DNA of 5,472 nt from RYN-417 sp043743105 (GCA_043743105.1 JAYTXD010000004.1:1-5472), one strand, 5' to 3'; counted from the stretch's first letter, positions 1 through 5,442 are shown. The notes: generated by a model not told the origin, from the sequence alone. Program-made: numbers and translations.

Positions 1-342
1 GCAACAAACAGTACCGACGAAACAACAATGGCAACCGATAGCGAAACAAGTGGCTCCGACTCTGCCGCTGTTGATGCGCTAGCCGATGCAACTGCAAAGC
101 CAAAAGAAGAAGAGAAAAAGGCCGAAGAACAGGCTAAAAAGGAAGCAGCTCTTCAGGAAATAATTGATAGTAAAAAGTACTTTGTGCCGCTTGATCATGA
201 CAGTAACCAAAAAACTGGAAGTTCACACGCCTGGATTGTACTTCTTGTCATCATTATCTTGGTATCTGGCGCCTACGCTGTGGTTGATGCAAAAGTCTTA
301 AAGACGAGTATTTCACTGCCGTACCACATCTTTAAGCAGTAG
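1..342 (+). CDS. C-terminal part of a single-pass membrane protein of unknown function (5' end outside the window)
   Basis: I do not recognise this gene. The reading frame is open from base 1. An ATG lies at 28, but there is no Shine-Dalgarno sequence before it, and the nine codons upstream (rich in Thr, Ser, Asp and Glu) have the same composition as those after it, so the gene probably begins before the window. Counting from the ATG at 28, residues 1-22 are Ser/Asp/Ala-rich low complexity. Residues 23-50 are Lys/Glu/Ala-rich and could form a helix or coiled coil. Residues 68-87 form a strong hydrophobic segment (AWIVLLVIIILVSG), followed by a 17-residue tail. The likely topology is a long cytoplasmic N-terminal part with a short exported tail. 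It is separated from the helicase gene by about 70 bases and a possible terminator, so it is probably not in that operon. Its function cannot be given. If the ATG at 28 is the true start, the protein has 104 residues. Confidence 0.65.
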   Translation, partial: ATNSTDETTMATDSETSGSDSAAVDALADATAKPKEEEKKAEEQAKKEAALQEIIDSKKYFVPLDHDSNQKTGSSHAWIVLLVIIILVSGAYAVVDAKVLKTSISLPYHIFKQ

Positions 343-354
343 ATACTTGAGCCC

Positions 355-379
355 AAAATGAGACAGCTCGTTTTAGTTT
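355..379 (+). terminator. Weak intrinsic-terminator-like hairpin after the first gene
   Basis: Bases 355-362 (AAAATGAG) can pair with 367-374 (CTCGTTTT) around the 4-base loop ACAG. The stem is 8 bp, includes one G-U pair, and is AT-rich. It continues into AGTTT, so the downstream arm is also the U-rich tract. An alternative pairing of GAGC (349-352) with GCTC (366-369) is possible. The position, 12 bases past the stop codon at 340-342, suits a terminator for the upstream gene, but the GC core is small, so strength is doubtful. Confidence 0.4.
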
Positions 380-387
380 GATACAAT
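379..387 (+). promoter_or_regulatory. Extended -10 promoter of the helicase-NUDIX operon
   Basis: TG at 379-380, one base, then TACAAT at 382-387 matches the extended -10 form TGN-TATAAT with one mismatch. A weak -35 candidate, ATGAGA at 358-363 (4 of 6, 18-bp spacer), lies inside the terminator-like hairpin. Transcription would start near 394, leaving about 17 bases before the ATG at 411. This placement is one reason to reject the TTG at 378 as the helicase start. Confidence 0.5.
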
Positions 388-401
388 TACATGATGCAAG
401 C

Positions 402-405
402 GAGG
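402..405 (+). promoter_or_regulatory. Ribosome binding site that fixes the helicase start
   Basis: GAGG at 402-405 stands 5 bases before the ATG at 411 and lies inside the predicted short leader. No comparable site precedes the TTG at 378, so this site decides in favour of the ATG. Confidence 0.6.
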
Positions 406-410
406 CAATT

Positions 411-2597
411 ATGAACGATACCCCGATTATTGACCCATGGGCAACCGAGCTTGTGGTTGATATAAGCCGCTTATTAACTGGGCTTAACCCCGAACAGCAG
501 AGAGCTGTTGAGACAACCGAAGGGCCACTCCTTATTCAGGCAGGCGCGGGCAGCGGTAAAACTAAGACTTTAACACACCGAATTGCCTATATTATTGCTA
601 CAAATAAAGCCACGGCTTACAACATTTTGGCTGTAACGTTTACCAACAAAGCCGCAAAAGAAATGCGTGGCCGTATAGCGCATTTGTTGGGAGAAAATGC
701 GACGAACCGAACGTTTATGCCATATACGGGCACATTTCACGGGATATGTGTACGGCTATTACGTCAAGATGGTGACCACGTAGGCGTGCCAAAAAACTTT
801 GTTATTTTTGATGAAAGCGACAGGCAGAGTGCAGTTAAACAGGCGAGCAGACGGCTGCAACTGGACGAGAAAGCCTTTCCTGCCAGAATGATTGGTGGAC
901 TTATTAGCAATGCTAAGAATGATATGGTTGGCCCGGGTGAGTACGCGAGCCTTGCAAATTCGCCTGCCCAAGAGGCTGCTGCAAAAGTATATCCATTGTA
1001 TGAAAAATCACTCAAAGATGCTGGTGGACTTGATTTTGATGATCTGATTCTAAAAACCGTCCAGATGTTAGAACATAGCGAGCAGGTCCGTGACAAATGG
1101 CAGCGCCAATTTGCCTATATCATGATTGATGAGTATCAGGATACAAATGCGGCGCAGTACAAATTGGTTAAATTACTTACAAATAAAAATAACAATATTG
1201 CTGTAGTTGGCGATGACTGGCAGTCTATTTATTCGTGGAGAGGCGCAGATTTTCGTAATATTCTAAACTTTGAGCGCGACCATCCGAGGGTAACAGTTAT
1301 TAAGCTTGAGCAAAACTACCGCAGCACAAAGGCTATTTTGGATGCAGCTCATGCGGTAATTACAAAAAATACTCAACGATCGGACAAAAAGTTGTGGACA
1401 GAAGCTGGTAGTGGATTGCCGGTGCAAATCTTGCAGACGCAAAGTGAGCGCGCAGAGGGTGAGGCCATTATTCGTCGTATACAAACCTCGTTAGAAATGG
1501 GAACGAGGCGTTATAGCGACTTTGCAGTTTTATATCGTACAAATGCGCAGAGTCGGTCCGTAGAGGAGATGTTTGTAAGGTATGGAGTGCCATATCGAGT
1601 GGTTGGTGGTGTGCGCTTTTATGATCGCAAAGAAATCAAAGATATTATCGCTTACCTCCGCATTATTTTTCAACCTGAAGATACGGTAAGTTTTGAGCGC
1701 ATTGCCAATGTCCCAACGCGTGGACTAGGTCCTAAATCATTAAGTACATTTATGGAATGGACACGTAACCGCGGTGGATTGCTCGAAGGTCTAGAAACAG
1801 TACAAGAGTGTCCAGGACTAACGCCAAAGGCACTCAAAGGCTTTACGGATATTGCCGATATTTTGGTTAGTTACCGCACAATTATGATGGACACTGCAGT
1901 ATCAGGAATTATTGATAGTTTACTGCGCAGGCTAGACTATCATGCCTTCCTAGAAGACGGTAGTTTACAGGGCGAATCACGATCGGAAAACGTACGCGAG
2001 CTTATTTCGGTTGCTAAAGCATATCAAGACGTTGGCCTCGATGGCTTTTTGGAAGAAGTAAGTTTGGTCAGTGACTTGGACTCGGCTGATTTTGATAGCA
2101 ATGCGGTAACACTCATGACACTGCATGCTGCAAAAGGCCTCGAGTTTCCAGTAGTATTTATGGTTGGACTTGAAGAAACGATACTACCACATAGCCGCGC
2201 ACTGTATGATCCAAATGAGATGGAAGAGGAGCGCCGGTTGATGTATGTTGGCATGACGCGGGCACGGGAAGAGCTGTACTTACTCTACGCTTCGTCCCGA
2301 GTGCTTTATGGTGGCATGCAGCACAACACCCCAAGCCGATTTTTGTCAGAAATTGATGGGCAAACAAGCGCGGTTGAGCCGCTACCAACACCAGGTGCGT
2401 ATGACCATAAAGAACGAATTATTTCAGCTGAACCACGATACGTTGTTGAGTTGAACCAGGGTGACACCGTAAAACATCAAGTGTTTGGCACGGGCACGGT
2501 AATGGATGTTGACGGTGATAACATTGCCGTTTTATTTAAGAACAAGGGTCTCAAACGGCTTAATTCGACTTTTGCCCCACTCGAAAAACTATCATGA
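411..2597 (+). CDS. pcrA: ATP-dependent 3'-5' DNA helicase, UvrD/PcrA family (superfamily 1A)
   Basis: This cytoplasmic DNA helicase unwinds DNA 3' to 5' using ATP, in repair, in clearing replication-transcription conflicts and in removing recombinase filaments (known for the family). From the ATG at 411 it has 728 residues, the normal length for PcrA/UvrD. Motifs appear in order: Q motif LNPEQQRAV (25-33), Walker A AGAGSGKT (44-51), motif Ia VTFTNKAAKEM (75-85), TGTFHG (106-111), motif II DEYQDTN (240-246), motif III VGDDWQSIYSWRGAD (266-280), motif IV QNYRST (301-306), motif V region TLHAAKGLEF (570-579) and motif VI with MYVGMTRAREEL (611-622). Residues 682-725 (GDTVKHQVFGTGTV and following) match the C-terminal Tudor-like domain that binds RNA polymerase in PcrA/UvrD. 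The TTG at 378 would add 11 residues, but it overlaps the promoter and lacks a binding site. The stop overlaps the NUDIX start by ATGA. The family is certain; pcrA rather than uvrD is a naming choice. Confidence 0.95.
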   Translation: MNDTPIIDPWATELVVDISRLLTGLNPEQQRAVETTEGPLLIQAGAGSGKTKTLTHRIAYIIATNKATAYNILAVTFTNKAAKEMRGRIAHLLGENATNRTFMPYTGTFHGICVRLLRQDGDHVGVPKNFVIFDESDRQSAVKQASRRLQLDEKAFPARMIGGLISNAKNDMVGPGEYASLANSPAQEAAAKVYPLYEKSLKDAGGLDFDDLILKTVQMLEHSEQVRDKWQRQFAYIMIDEYQDTNAAQYKLVKLLTNKNNNIAVVGDDWQSIYSWRGADFRNILNFERDHPRVTVIKLEQNYRSTKAILDAAHAVITKNTQRSDKKLWTEAGSGLPVQILQTQSERAEGEAIIRRIQTSLEMGTRRYSDFAVLYRTNAQSRSVEEMFVRYGVPYRVVGGVRFYDRKEIKDIIAYLRIIFQPEDTVSFERIANVPTRGLGPKSLSTFMEWTRNRGGLLEGLETVQECPGLTPKALKGFTDIADILVSYRTIMMDTAVSGIIDSLLRRLDYHAFLEDGSLQGESRSENVRELISVAKAYQDVGLDGFLEEVSLVSDLDSADFDSNAVTLMTLHAAKGLEFPVVFMVGLEETILPHSRALYDPNEMEEERRLMYVGMTRAREELYLLYASSRVLYGGMQHNTPSRFLSEIDGQTSAVEPLPTPGAYDHKERIISAEPRYVVELNQGDTVKHQVFGTGTVMDVDGDNIAVLFKNKGLKRLNSTFAPLEKLS

Positions 2598-3076
2598 AAA
2601 AATTACTCAATATGGTGGGAACGGGACTCTTCTGGTTACTATGGCCGGCATGGGTAGTGTATTTTCGTTTTTCGGGCAATCGACCGCGGGTACTCGTGGT
2701 CTATGGTGACGAGGTTTTATTGGTGCAAGGTTGGGTTGGTTCAAAAAAGTGGAGCCTGCCTGGTGGGGGTGCCAAAAGATATGAAAAAAGCTCTGCTGCT
2801 GCAGTGCGAGAACTGCGCGAGGAGACAGGGATTGACTTACCAGAGAGTAGTCTTACGAAACTTTGTTCGTACAAACATGCAACGCGTAGACTTAAATATT
2901 CGGGTGATCTTTTTAGCGTTTGTTTACCTGAAAAACCAATACTTACATTAAAAAAAATGGAAATATGGCGGGCGGAATGGTTTGTGCTAGGTGAAATTAA
3001 CGAGCTTATTATTGATAATGAAGCTCAATTAGCGCTTCGTCGCTATCGCCCACCAGAACAAGCAAGTTTGTTATAA
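2594..3076 (+). CDS. NUDIX hydrolase with an N-terminal hydrophobic anchor
   Basis: NUDIX enzymes cleave nucleoside diphosphates linked to another group X; the substrate here cannot be read from sequence. The protein has 160 residues. The full NUDIX box GX5EX7REUXEEXGU is present at residues 58-80: G58, E64, then R72-E73-L74, E76-E77, G79-I80. The catalytic and metal-binding glutamates are therefore intact. Before the domain, residues 8-25 (VGTGLFWLLWPAWVVYFR) are strongly hydrophobic and Trp-rich, preceded by MKK. This suggests a membrane anchor or a membrane-lying helix with the domain kept in the cytoplasm, which is unusual for small MutT-like enzymes. The start overlaps the helicase stop by ATGA and has no Shine-Dalgarno sequence, so translation is probably coupled to the helicase. 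The promoter of the next gene overlaps its last codons. Candidate roles are nucleotide-pool cleaning beside a repair helicase, or hydrolysis of a nucleotide-linked envelope precursor; both are inference. Confidence 0.88.
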   Translation: MKKLLNMVGTGLFWLLWPAWVVYFRFSGNRPRVLVVYGDEVLLVQGWVGSKKWSLPGGGAKRYEKSSAAAVRELREETGIDLPESSLTKLCSYKHATRRLKYSGDLFSVCLPEKPILTLKKMEIWRAEWFVLGEINELIIDNEAQLALRRYRPPEQASLL

Positions 3077-3077
3077 T
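3069..3077 (+). promoter_or_regulatory. Extended -10 promoter of the wall-protein gene, overlapping the NUDIX stop
   Basis: TG at 3069-3070, T at 3071, and TATAAT at 3072-3077 make a perfect extended -10 box. It is formed by the last two sense codons and the TAA stop (3074-3076) of the NUDIX gene. No -35 box is visible near 3049-3054 (CCCACC). Transcription would start near 3084, giving a leader of about 57 bases. Confidence 0.6.
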
Positions 3078-3127
3078 AGATACACCTTCATCAGAGCAAA
3101 ATGTGCGCATCTCATGCAGCTCTAAAT

Positions 3128-3134
3128 AAGAGGT
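3128..3134 (+). promoter_or_regulatory. Ribosome binding site of the wall-protein gene
   Basis: AAGAGGT at 3128-3134 is a good Shine-Dalgarno match; its last G is 7 bases before the ATG at 3141. It supports that ATG over the in-frame ATG at 3168, which has no such site. It is the clearest ribosome binding site in the window. Confidence 0.65.
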
Positions 3135-3140
3135 ACTACT

Positions 3141-4430
3141 ATGAACCATACCTACCGACGATATCGTATGCAGTTTAGGCGCAAAGCCCGGATGCTAGAC
3201 ACATACTTTCACCAGCACCCACTGCGTATGTTTGCAGTAATTATACTGAGTGTATTTAGCTTGTCTGCTGCATTGTTTTTATCGTTGAGCGGCCAAACGG
3301 TCGGCGCTCCTGACTCGCACATTGTTATTTTGTACGCCGATCGTAAGACTAAAACATTACCCTCCCGTGAGCTAACAGTAGGTGAGTTTTTGGAGAAGGC
3401 AGAAGTAAAGATACGATACGGTGATGTGGTTGAGCCAGCCCTAGATAGCAAAATTGAGGAAGATAACTTTCATATTAATGTTTACCGTGCGGCACCTGTA
3501 GTTGTGTATGATGGTTCGCAAAAAATGTATGGGCTAAGCGCTGCATTAACGCCGCGGAGCATAGCCGAGCAGGCAGGTGCGCAATTGTATCCTGAAGACG
3601 GAGTGACTGCTGAGCCGAGTGAGGACTTTTTGGAAGATGGCAGTATTGGTACCAAAGTTGTCATAAATCGAGCAGTTCCTGCCACACTTAACTTATATGG
3701 TTTGGCTTTGAGTCTGCGCACACACGCCAAAACGGTGGGTGAGCTGCTTAAAGAAAAAAACGTTAAGTTAGCCTCAAGCGATATCGTGACGCCCGTGGCT
3801 GCTACTGCGCTTATGAGTGATACACTCGTTTTTGTGACGCGATTTGGTACGCAGGTAGTAACTACACAAGAAGATATTCCGGCACCCTCGCAGGTTGTCC
3901 AAGACAATAGCCTTTCGTTTGGTACGACAGTTGTGCGCCAGGCGGGAGCGGTTGGAAAAAAGTCAGTCACTTATCAGGTAGAACTAAAAAACGGGGTAGA
4001 AGTTAGCCGTAAACTGATTCAGGAAGTTATAGTCCAGGCACCAGTAGCTCAAATTACCGCTCGTGGCCAAGCGGTCCAGATTCCGTCAGACAAAGAGTCG
4101 ATTATGCGCGCCGCTGGCATTGCCGATAGCGACTTTCCATATGTCTATTTTATTATCAACCACGAAAACGGCTTGTGGTGCCCGACGCGTTACCAAGGAA
4201 CCAGCGGCTGCCCAGCATATTATGTCGAAAAATTTCCTGGGGCCGAAACAAATAACACTACTGGATATGGCCTGTGCCAGTCAACCCCAGGTATAAAGAT
4301 GGCCAGTGCAGGCGATGACTGGCGTACCAACGCGGTGACGCAGCTTCGCTGGTGTTCGGGGTACGCGGCAAACCGATACGGTAGTTGGAGCGCAGCGTAT
4401 GAGCATTGGCTGAGCCATAATAACTGGTAG
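3141..4430 (+). CDS. Exported RpfB/YabE-like cell-wall protein: DUF348 repeats, G5 domain and lysozyme/SLT-like domain
   Basis: This is probably a membrane-anchored peptidoglycan-cleaving enzyme acting outside the membrane. It has 429 residues. Residues 1-28 are a basic cytoplasmic tail with many Arg, and 29-50 form a membrane segment (signal anchor). Three DUF348 repeats follow at about 58-115, 117-176 and 178-233; the first and third carry the typical (V/T)VGE(F/L)L core, and the second is divergent. A G5 domain spans about 235-310 and keeps the GTTVVRQAGAVGKKSVTYQV and NGVEVSR signatures. Residues 318-429 resemble the SLT-like domain of aggregation-promoting factors: a candidate catalytic Glu at 342 (NHENGLW), GYGLCQSTPG (375-384), QLRW (401-404) and the end signature NRYGSWSAAYEHWL. 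All four cysteines (347, 357, 379, 405) are in this domain, which suggests disulfides. Domain order matches mycobacterial RpfB, but the catalytic domain looks SLT/Apf-like rather than Rpf-like. It sits directly before rsmA, as rpfB does in Actinobacteria. It has its own promoter and ribosome binding site. Confidence 0.88.
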   Translation: MNHTYRRYRMQFRRKARMLDTYFHQHPLRMFAVIILSVFSLSAALFLSLSGQTVGAPDSHIVILYADRKTKTLPSRELTVGEFLEKAEVKIRYGDVVEPALDSKIEEDNFHINVYRAAPVVVYDGSQKMYGLSAALTPRSIAEQAGAQLYPEDGVTAEPSEDFLEDGSIGTKVVINRAVPATLNLYGLALSLRTHAKTVGELLKEKNVKLASSDIVTPVAATALMSDTLVFVTRFGTQVVTTQEDIPAPSQVVQDNSLSFGTTVVRQAGAVGKKSVTYQVELKNGVEVSRKLIQEVIVQAPVAQITARGQAVQIPSDKESIMRAAGIADSDFPYVYFIINHENGLWCPTRYQGTSGCPAYYVEKFPGAETNNTTGYGLCQSTPGIKMASAGDDWRTNAVTQLRWCSGYAANRYGSWSAAYEHWLSHNNW

Positions 4431-4441
4431 CCCACAAATCA

Positions 4442-4491
4442 TGCGCCAGAGAGTAAATCCCGGCATAGCCGTAATGTTGCTCTCTGGCGCA
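4442..4491. repeat. Perfect 12-bp inverted repeat with a nested hairpin
   Basis: TGCGCCAGAGAG (4442-4453) and CTCTCTGGCGCA (4480-4491) are exact reverse complements. The 26-base loop holds a second perfect stem, CGGC (4461-4464) with GCCG (4468-4471) around ATA. As RNA this is a strong two-tier hairpin 11 bases after the wall-protein stop. No T-run follows on either strand, so it is not a classic intrinsic terminator. The repeat is flanked, one base out on each side, by the same four bases AATC (4437-4440 and 4493-4496), which resembles a small inserted element with a target duplication but could be chance. Possible roles are a 3' UTR stabiliser or unusual terminator, or a dispersed repeat copy. 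Confidence 0.8.
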
Positions 4492-4530
4492 GAATCTGTG
4501 AGTATCTGGGGGACCAGAGGCAATTTAATC

Positions 4531-4539
4531 TGTTACAAT
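4531..4539 (+). promoter_or_regulatory. Extended -10 promoter of rsmA
   Basis: TG at 4531-4532, T, and TACAAT at 4534-4539 match the extended -10 box with one mismatch. No -35 box is evident near 4511-4516 (GGACCA). The last base of the box is 8 bases before the ATG at 4547, so the predicted transcription start (about 4546) nearly coincides with the start codon. The 8-bp palindrome ACAATTGT (4535-4542) overlaps the box and could be an operator, or chance. Confidence 0.5.
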
Positions 4540-4546
4540 TGTGTTA

Positions 4547-5326
4547 ATGAGTGAAGACCGACCAAAAAAAAGTTTAGGCCAGCACTGGCTTTATGATATT
4601 GACGCCTTGCAAGCAATGGTTGCCGCGGCTGATGTGCAGGCTGGTGATATTGTGCTCGAAATTGGGCCAGGGCTTGGCACGCTAACCAAAGAGCTTTGCA
4701 AAGTAGCGACCAAAGTAATCGTCGTGGAATTCGATGAGTTACTTGCCAGTGAGTTGCCATTTCGTGTACCCGCCGATAATCTTGAAGTTCGCCAAGGTGA
4801 CATCCTAACTTTTGATTTCACGAGTCTTCCCAAAAACTACAAAGTAGTTGCCAATATTCCGTATTACCTCACAAGTAATCTTATTAGGCGTATGTGCGAG
4901 GCAGGCAACCCGTTTAGTATGGCGGCGTTGCTTGTGCAAAAAGAAGTAGCCGAACGAGTTTGTGCCGGGCCAGGGCAGACAAGCCTGCTCAGTATAAGTA
5001 CTCAGTTATATTGTGAAGTTGGCGTAGGACCAGTTGTAGGCGCAGAATTATTTACGCCACCACCTAAAGTTGATTCACAGGTATTGATGCTGTCTTTTAG
5101 AGACAAGCCACTTTTTAATGACATTGATACAACTAAGTTTTTTCGCCTCGTCAAAGCGGGCTTTTCGGAGCGGCGTAAGATGCTTAGGAGTAGTTTAAGC
5201 GGGGGGCTTCATATACCAAAGCAAGAGGCAGACGAATTACTACAAAAAGCTGGCATCAGTGGAGATTTACGCGCCCAAAGTTTGTCACTGGATGAATGGC
5301 ATCAGCTCTATAAAGTGTGGTGCTAA
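4547..5326 (+). CDS. rsmA: 16S rRNA (adenine1518-N6/adenine1519-N6)-dimethyltransferase
   Basis: RsmA (KsgA) uses S-adenosylmethionine to dimethylate two adjacent adenines in helix 45 of 16S rRNA late in 30S assembly. With the ATG at 4547 it has 259 residues, close to the usual 260-275. Visible signatures are KKSLGQHWL (7-15, a variant of the family's GQNFL), motif I LEIGPGLGTL (37-46), acidic VEFD (60-63, ribose contact), QGDIL (83-87), motif IV NIPYYLTS (103-110), VQKEVAERV (130-138), FTPPPKVDSQVL (169-180) and FSERRKMLRSSL (206-217). The last lies in the C-terminal rRNA-binding part, before a final SLDEWHQLYKV. No key residue is missing. A GTG at 4541 would add two residues; neither start has a Shine-Dalgarno sequence. 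The promoter position implies a leaderless mRNA starting at about the ATG. It follows the wall-protein gene, as in rpfB-ksgA of Actinobacteria. Function is near certain; the exact start is less so. Confidence 0.96.
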   Translation: MSEDRPKKSLGQHWLYDIDALQAMVAAADVQAGDIVLEIGPGLGTLTKELCKVATKVIVVEFDELLASELPFRVPADNLEVRQGDILTFDFTSLPKNYKVVANIPYYLTSNLIRRMCEAGNPFSMAALLVQKEVAERVCAGPGQTSLLSISTQLYCEVGVGPVVGAELFTPPPKVDSQVLMLSFRDKPLFNDIDTTKFFRLVKAGFSERRKMLRSSLSGGLHIPKQEADELLQKAGISGDLRAQSLSLDEWHQLYKVWC

Positions 5327-5370
5327 AGTCCCATACCCTTTTGTTGTAAAAAATAAACACACATTATATA

Positions 5371-5406
5371 TAGCCCCCCCAAAAACAAATACGCTGGTTT
5401 TGGCTA
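5371..5406. repeat. Imperfect hairpin with a 7-C tract downstream of rsmA
   Basis: TAGCC (5371-5375) pairs with GGCTA (5402-5406), and AAAAC (5382-5386) pairs with GTTTT (5397-5401). On the left arm the two halves are separated by a 6-base bulge made of the rest of the C tract (5374-5380 is seven Cs) plus one A; on the right arm they are contiguous. No T-run follows, so it is at best an atypical terminator for rsmA. The rest of 5327-5472 holds no gene that I can support on either strand. Confidence 0.4.
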
Positions 5407-5442
5407 GATGATCTTTGAGGTTGAATGATTTATCTTTTCTGG

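Noticed and set aside
28..30. ATG at 28 as the true start of the first gene
   Set aside because: There is no ribosome binding site, and the open frame upstream has the same low-complexity composition, so a start outside the window is more likely. Not fully excluded.
378..410. TTG at 378 as the helicase start, giving 739 residues
   Set aside because: It lies within the predicted -10 region, has no ribosome binding site, and adds 11 residues unlike the family. The ATG at 411 has GAGG 5 bases upstream.
759..2391. Open frames of 70-110 codons on the minus strand inside the helicase gene
   Set aside because: They overlap a gene with all expected motifs, have no recognisable domains and show composition typical of antisense shadows.
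2506..2951. Alternative plus-strand frames overlapping the NUDIX gene (2506-2709 and 2703-2951)
   Set aside because: They are out of frame with a perfect NUDIX box and have no independent support.
3209..3970. Minus-strand frames, including one of 162 codons, opposite the wall-protein gene
   Set aside because: The plus-strand protein has clear DUF348 and G5 domains. The antisense frames are Ser/Thr-rich with no family resemblance.
4442..4491. The 12-bp inverted repeat as a standard intrinsic terminator
   Set aside because: No T-run follows it on the plus strand, and reading the minus strand gives only three Ts. It is kept as an unexplained structured repeat.
4517..4525. GAGGCAATT shared with 402-410 before the helicase, suggesting a common element or a leader peptide
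   Set aside because: Nine bases can recur by chance, and no start codon follows at the right spacing at 4517-4525.
4541..4543. GTG at 4541 as the rsmA start
   Set aside because: It adds only two residues and lies upstream of the predicted transcription start; the ATG at 4547 fits better. The difference does not affect function.
411..5326. Alternative genetic code with UGA as a sense codon
   Set aside because: TGA ends the helicase gene at the expected length with an ATGA overlap, and no in-frame TGA is needed in any gene.
5363..5368. TATAAT on the minus strand in the tail, as a promoter facing left
   Set aside because: There is no -35 at a suitable distance and no minus-strand gene to serve; AT-rich sequence yields such hexamers easily.
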